From Pinus tabuliformis (Eukaryota > Streptophyta > Pinopsida > Pinales > Pinaceae), in contig CM062807.1 in NCBI GenBank assembly GCA_031772625.1, positions 1,150,141,007 through 1,150,205,006 on the forward strand: a stretch of DNA of 64,000 nucleotides. The letters run 5' to 3'. Below the pieces are notes generated by a model that did no database searches, was not told the origin of the DNA, and saw only the letters and a list, made by a program, of their open reading frames with translations. A program made the position numbers and the translations under genes. This document shows, piece after piece, positions 58,348-64,000 of the stretch. How positions within the stretch are numbered: position 1 is the first letter of the stretch; each line of letters starts with the position of its first letter.

Positions 58348-59631
58348 CTATTTTTTGATTTCAACCATTTCATTTGACATAGTCTTGAGGACCTTTTGTA
58401 GACCTTCCATGTCATATGGATCTTTATGGGTTTTCTTCTTTGAATCATCTTTGAAAGAAACTTTTTTGGTTTTTCTATCCTCAAGAGCAACTTTCTTCTC
58501 TAGAGCATTAATACGTTTCTCCACAGCAAGTGCTTCTTTCATGTTTTCAACTAAAGTTGGTTTTCCAGCCTTGTCTACAAAAATAGCTATATTGGCAGGT
58601 AGGGCAGTTATATACCACTCGCTTTGGATTTGCTCACTTGGTTTGGAGGCCGTTGGGATTTTATTCAAGAGTTTATTGAATCGCGCATTAAATTCTTTAA
58701 TTGGTTCCCTATGCTCTATCCTAAGATTGGAGAGATCATTTATTAGTGTGGCCAAAGACCTATCATCGCCATATTTAGTAAGAAATTGTTCTTGGCAAGT
58801 CGTCCAACTGGTAATAGAACCAGAAGGTAAGGAAAAATACCAGGATCCTGCTGATCCTTGCAAAGTATAAGGGAAAAGTCTAACGACAACATCTTGCTCT
58901 GTTACCCCCTTCAAATTAACTGCCAACATGAAGTTATTAATATGTTCCTCAGCTTGTGCTCCATCATCTGGATTAAACTTAGGTAACCATTTCTCAGGTG
59001 CATCAGGTAATGCATGCAATGGAGCAGGCATATTGACTGCACCAGGCCTGGTCCATGGGTCTGCCATTGTAACCACAGTAGTGGATGATATTACTGTTGA
59101 ACTTCCAGAAGTCTGGGAAGGAGTTGATATTAAGGATTGCGCAGGTTGGGATGTTGAAGTTGCTAATCCCTGATGAACATCAATGTGTGATGATGGAGTG
59201 GATGGTTGACTTCGCACTGGGGAAGGTGAGATGGAGGATGTGGATGAAAGTTCTTCACTGTCAGATCCTTCAGTGTTTTTCTTCGCCTTTTTCCTTTTGG
59301 GTAAAGGGAACTCAATAGTTTCAATACCGAGCTTTTCACTCTGAAGTCTGGTGAGAGGGTGAGGTAAATTGAGCTGCGAAGTCGTACTGCTTTGAGATAC
59401 CTCAGATTTCTGTGGTGATATCGAGAAACTCTGAAGTTTGTGGATAAGGGACTGGACTTCAGGAGATTCAAGACTTAGTTGTTCTGGAGTATGATGGGTT
59501 TCAGCAATGGTAGTTGATTTCTCTTCTTCTTGTTTGGATACTGGAGAACCAGCATGCAATTGGGAAGTACGAGGTGATGCGGAGGGAGAATTACTCTTAG
59601 AATGGTTTGTAGATTTGGGTTTGCTTGCCAT
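58348..59631 (-). pseudogene. Gypsy gag
   Basis: 427 codons from ATG 59631 to TAG 58348. After a Ser/Thr/Pro-rich N-terminal 200 residues comes a Retrotrans_gag domain (phrases EHINNFMLAVNLKGV, LQGSAGSWYFSLPSGSI, FLTKYGDDRSLATLINDLSN). A Lys-rich C-terminus follows, with no CCHC knuckle. Pol follows in the same frame after the TAG and one more stop (TAA near 58297), so the ancestor probably made one Gag-Pol protein. The ATG is 13 nt from the PBS. Confidence 0.88.
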
Positions 59632-59644
59632 TCACAGTTGATGG

Positions 59645-59661
59645 CCCTCCTTCTAGCGCCA
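59645..59661 (-). promoter_or_regulatory. Primer-binding site of giant gypsy element
   Basis: The minus strand reads TGGCGCTAGAAGGAGGG, four bases after the 5' LTR end (CATCAACA). The TGGCGC start is typical of Tat/Athila-type PBS. The exact tRNA was not determined. Confidence 0.75.
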
Positions 59662-59665
59662 AAAA

Positions 59666-62600
59666 TGTTGATGCCCCGAAAATCGTTGTATCAACATTGG
59701 GGGATAACCACCCGGTCCGGACCTTAATACAACTCCTTTTCCGTTTGGAATGGTGGCTCTGACTGGGGATAATGGGACCAGTTTCCCAGTAATGAATAAA
59801 AAGTGTGGATAAATGATTGATTGTCTAATCTAATGATAGGCGAATAACTTAATCTATCAGCAAAATAAAAGAACTACTACTAATCCCGGGAACTATTGTG
59901 CTTTGAAATGTAGAGCTTGATGATCAATGTCTATTGACAGGCATATAGATGACTCTATCTAATAGACATAGACATTTATTCATTCAAGGATTACTTTGCT
60001 TAAATAGTTAAACAAAGTGATTAACATAATATTGCTACACTTATCATTTATATCATCGATACATATATGATCAAAAGAAAAGCATACTATAAACATCCAA
60101 TAGTGGAGGGAATAAAGAATGTTGTTAAAACACATACATATATCTGATAATAGCAAAGGCGATCAAATGACAATTCATATAAAAAGAATGAATTCAGACA
60201 TAGATAATAGTACCATATGAGCTGCGAGTCACTCCCAATATCAATCGCTATTTGAGATTCTTCTTCCGACTCAGAAATACTTTCAAACAAAGACAGTAGT
60301 GCACATTCGCATAAAAGCTTCCTTGCCAAAATCAGAATAATTGGTCCAGTTTTATAAAAGAATATGCCTAAAGTACAGTAGTGCAACTTCAGGCTTTAAG
60401 TCATGTAAAAAACTTACGACCCTTTCCAAACATGAAAGGGTCTATAAATACTAAATTAAGCTAACTATCTATGAAACTGAAATCCTACTTAATTGGTATC
60501 AATTGATCTTGAATATCTCCTTCTCAGCAATCTGGCAGTCGGCGGCATGAATCATCATGTAGGCTGTTTGCCTTTAAACTTGAGCTAACATATCGCAAGC
60601 ATTGGCTCCACTTCGGGCGGTCTGTTGAGGCGAGAGTTGAGTTGGGCGGCATAGGTGGCATCCTGAATATCGAGAATAATATACCCGATTGCATTTGTAA
60701 GGCATTTGAGGGCGGCTCTCTGGCTGTGTGGTTTGACTAAGAAGAACCAATAGGCATCCCATGTTAAACTGTTAATTCCTGCGATTAATCTCCCATTTTT
60801 CTCTAGTTCCGGATAACATGACTGCTCCAATGTTTTCGCCGCTGTCAATTTACCTGGAGTGCATTGGGAAATCATGTTAGACAAGTAGAGAGTATTATTA
60901 ATCAATTCAACCAAATTACTTGTGGTTGATTTTCATCTTGATACTGCTCTCTCTGCTTTCATTAATTGGGACTGCCATTCTGTAAATAATATTTCCTTAT
61001 GTGATTCTAAAATCTTTGGTAAATTAGCCGCCTATCCCTGATCGATATCTTGCCACTCAAGAAAATCAGTTAATGTTTCATCGGCTTGATCCAAGTCTGT
61101 TCTAGCTTTTTCTGATTTTTTACTTATCGATGTCGTCAAATCGCATAATGGTTCCACCTGGGCGATTTGTTCACATAAAAGCTTTATTTGTGTTATCAAT
61201 GCCTTGTTTATCTGTAATGCCTCTACTTTAAATTCAGCTATCTGCGTAAGACTCTTTGTCTTCTCTAGTTGGGCTGATAGTTGAGCAATCTGCTCATCTT
61301 TTGACTTCAGCGTTTGTTCATTCGCTGCCTTTAGTTGTTCCAATGCCTCAGACAACTCTTTCTGCTTTTGGACTGCACTGTGATCAATCCTCTGTTTCTC
61401 TTTCCGCAATTGTTGAGTTAATTGATTATTTATTTGCTGTTGTGTTAACAATTGTCGTTCTTCCTGCTCCACCTTCTGTTGTGCTTCTGATAGTTGCACT
61501 TGTAATGAAAAGATCTCCTGGTCTTTTGTTTTTAATAGAAGACTCACCTCTGGTGCCTTGTCTATTGTTGCTGCCGAATAGGCTCCAACATATTGTGATA
61601 GTTTTGTTAGGTCGTCAGAGGGGTCAAATTCCTCCTTCCAAACCACATTGCCCGTCACCGTTTGTTCTGGGAATAGGGAAGGTTGATCAGTCCTTCTCCT
61701 CTTCATCTGTCGTTTTACCACAGCTTTGTGTCTTGGGCTATAGAAGACATCCAAGGGAGGAATTTCTTCTATCTGCAAAATAATTTGATCGGAGGGATCC
61801 TTTGGGATTATCTCTACTTCTTTCGAACTGGGTAGGCCGCTGGTTTCACTTGGAACCTGTTTTGAAGTGGTCTCCTGTGTATCTGCTGCTTTTGATGTCT
61901 CGGTATCTTTAGATCATTCAAGATTACTGATAATTGAATCGAATTTCTGCCATTCCTGGAGCAATTTCGGGTCAATTTGAGTATCTACATTCACCTCTAT
62001 GTTGCTCTGTTGCTGCTCTTTCGTCTGGGTTTCCTCTTGCACTTTCTCCTGTTCTTTTGATGTAACCGGAGGTTCCTTAGTATGTCGCTGTTCAGGCTCG
62101 CTTGATTATGTTGCTGGGGTTGTTGCTAACATATCTAGAGGCAAAGTTTGCAACCTCTGTTCTCTAAGTCTGTTGAATTCAACTAACCCTTCATCTTTGT
62201 ATTCCATTATGGCCAGCGATCTAACTTGGGACATTGATTCAGCTGAGGAGAACAGGTCATCAAACTTATCCTCTTTATGGTCAAACTTTGTCAATTTGGC
62301 CTATTCAAGTGCATTATAGGTGACTTTGTTGGGATCAAATCGCCTATTAGGGAGAGTTGCTAGAGTTAATGACTTCATCTTTGTAGATTCTTTCTCTACA
62401 TGTTTGAAATCATGCAAAGTGTAGACACCACATCTCAGAGGAAAAGAGGGCCAGACCTGCTTCTTATTTTTCTTTAGAGTTTGTGTAACTCCTTCGGAAA
62501 TAATCTGATAGGCTATCTCCCTCGCCAGCAGTTTATCAGGTATGTACAAAGGAAGGACATGAGGTTCGGCTTGGCTGCCGAAAATTCTTATATAAGTAAA

Positions 62601-64000
62601 TTTTTCCTCTCCAAACCATCTTCCTATTGATGTCAAATCAATTCCTGCTTGATAAGAAATCTTGGGAGCAGGTTTATCAAAAATAGAGTAATGAATGGGT
62701 AACATAAAGCCATTGCAGACTTGGTATAAATGGTGCTTATAGGAAGTTTTCCACAATTTCTGATGGTATATGTGAATAGGCATGGAGTCTTGTGCAGTCC
62801 ACCTCCAGCCGAGCACGGGAAATTCAGAATTAAAACACAGGGTGTCTAGTATATAAGCACTGTAGTAGAATGGTGGAATAAGCCTTTCGGTGACGTGGGT
62901 TTTAGTTCTAAAATCAAGAACTGCTGTTGCTAGCTTATCTGACAGTATAGTTGCCCAATCCATTATTTCACTATTACACGCCGCTTCCATCAAGGGAACC
63001 ATTTCTATAGTGAAATTATCGGAATCGTGCAACCCCCACAATCTACACATCATTATCCCAGCATAACAATAAGGAGAACATAGGGAATCAACAGAGTACT
63101 TACCGGAAGTTTCATGCTTGTGTTTTGCCGGATTTTGCCTCCAATCCCGAATGGGTTCGAATTCAGTTTCATTCTCATTTCGGAATTTCTCCAGAAATGC
63201 CTTGTTGTACTTCTTCTCTGGCGCAGGCAAATGATACATTTGCCTCAAATCATTAGCCTGAAATGAACCGAAGATTCTCCCATCTCTGGTGCAGAAGGTT
63301 CTGTCTGTGATTGGGATTTCCTCAATTGCCCACCTCACTACATCCGTATATGGGAGAATTTGTTCCCGAGCCGCTATCCAATGAAGGAAAGAGTCGGCTA
63401 AGTCCTTTAAAGTAGCATCAGATTTTCGATTGGCATCCGCTGTGGCTTGTACTGCTGTCACCTTTGGTTCTTCGGGCTCAATCAAATTATAGGTACTTTA
63501 CCAAGTAGTTCTGCCGAGTCCTGAACATGTAGTATCAGATATCAACCCTTTCTTTTTAGTTCCTGGATGAACGACGGGTTGTCCTGGGGATGGTGAAGCG
63601 GAAGCGATTGCAGTTTTCTTAGATTTCTTCCCCATTCTGCTTGAATCTATTACTTCGGAAGAATTCTGCCAAGGAGTGAAAATGAGCGTAACACAGAGAA
63701 TTGGTAGCGAAAACCAAATACGAGCGAGATATATTGATCAATGCACGATGAAGGATTAACTTAAAGTGGCCGCGGATACAATCTGTGAAAAGATTTTTAA
63801 GCTTGCTATTTCATTAAATGGTCGTTAAAACCTGCTAATCCTTTAAATGCCCATCATATCATTTTATTGGCCGAATGATTTGTTTAAGCCTGCCTTGGAT
63901 GTTTTGGCGGTTGAGCGTAGGTGAATGACTGTTTGGAAGATAAGGCCTTTAATACGAATTAATTGTAATATCCCCGCTTTTACAATTCTTGAAGTTCTTG
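59666..64000 (-). repeat. 5' LTR of giant gypsy element, cut by window edge
   Basis: Inner end fixed at 59666 by the PBS. At least 4335 bp long and collinear with 47745-52019. The 59666-60554 part is non-coding; the long ORF occupies 60555-63635. The U3 side lies outside the window. Confidence 0.85.
60555..63635 (-). pseudogene. LTR-encoded ORF, 5' LTR copy
   Basis: One frame of 1027 codons from ATG 63635 to TGA 60555, with no frameshift but with in-frame stops at 63498, 62301, 62106, 61914, 61032, 60933 and 60585. The longest open part is 63485-62301 (394 residues). The coiled coil (61778-61032) has clear heptads such as QEIFSLQVQLSEAQQKVE. Compared with the copy at 48550-51629, only the stops at 63498 (TAA) and 61032 (TAG) are shared; the others are private point changes. 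No known domain was recognised. A structural or nucleic-acid-binding role is only a guess. Confidence 0.78.

Larger units (their letters stand above)
47745..64000 (-). mobile_element. Giant-LTR Ty3/gypsy (Tat-like) retrotransposon, cut by window edge
   Basis: Sense is the minus strand. A 3' LTR (from 47745), pol and gag (about 53630-59631), PBS (59645-59661) and a 5' LTR (59666 to beyond 64000) are present. Both LTRs start, on plus, with TGTTGATGCCC(T/C)GAAAATC and match for over 4.2 kb. Each contains the same long sense ORF. Two RNase H-type domains and integrase after RT point to the Tat lineage, but the archaeal-type RNase H lies before RT. Total size would exceed 16 kb. Frameshifts and stops show this copy is dead. 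Confidence 0.85.

Noticed and set aside
47745..63635. The duplicated ORF blocks as two copies of a host gene flanking an element.
   Set aside because: The right copy ends exactly next to a PBS with a TG/CA boundary, and the left copy starts with the same bases; this is an LTR pair.

Overview
The window is nuclear DNA from a seed plant with a large, repeat-packed genome. The evidence is plant-type Ty1/copia, Ty3/gypsy, hAT, LINE and SINE elements, a decayed plastid psbA insert, and one plausible host exon encoding the N-terminus of a plastid-targeted HAL2/SAL-like bisphosphate nucleotidase. Nearly everything else is transposable elements in several nesting layers. The low gene density and old repeats would fit a gymnosperm or another giant plant genome, but the sequence alone does not settle that.

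Layout, left to right. (1) 1-23400: an unclassified non-coding repeat family (copy A on the minus strand; copies B, C and D on the plus strand) has been hit by younger insertions. These are a complete but decayed hAT element (2252-7609, imperfect 8-bp TSD), which itself carries two tandem hAT MITEs (4196-5028, 5037-5867) in its transposase gene; a gag-only copia element (9285-13693, TSD AAGTG), whose right LTR holds a tRNA-derived SINE (12440-12648, 13-bp TSD); and a solo LTR of the same copia family (19666-20794, TSD AATTA). A fourth LTR of this family is cut by the left window edge (1-929). (2) 23400-28270: non-coding sequence and a LINE ORF1 remnant. (3) 28270-28723 (minus): the SAL-like first exon. 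(4) 29500-34180: AT-rich duplicated sequence and decayed LTR-type remnants. (5) 34228-42059: a SIRE-like copia element with pol in one reading frame broken only by stop codons, flanked by an unusual 46-bp duplication. (6) 42215-45600: a short gypsy element (TSD CCTTT) lacking RT. (7) 46528-47583: a second copy of the AT-rich repeat joined to a psbA fragment. (8) 47745-64000 (minus): a giant Ty3/gypsy element of Tat-like type, cut by the right window edge.

The most unusual item is the last element. Its LTRs exceed 4.3 kb, and both carry the same sense-strand reading frame of about 1000 codons: an unrecognised N-terminal region followed by a long coiled coil. The primer-binding site lies only 13 nt from the gag start. 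In pol, an archaeal-type RNase H domain sits upstream of RT instead of between RNase H and integrase, and the original RNase H has lost at least one acidic active-site residue. The LTR ORF therefore lies where a leader ORF would, but upstream of the PBS and duplicated with each LTR.

No intact autonomous element and no complete host gene is present. Boundaries given with TSDs, TIRs or PBS are firm; LTR ends marked approximate are not.
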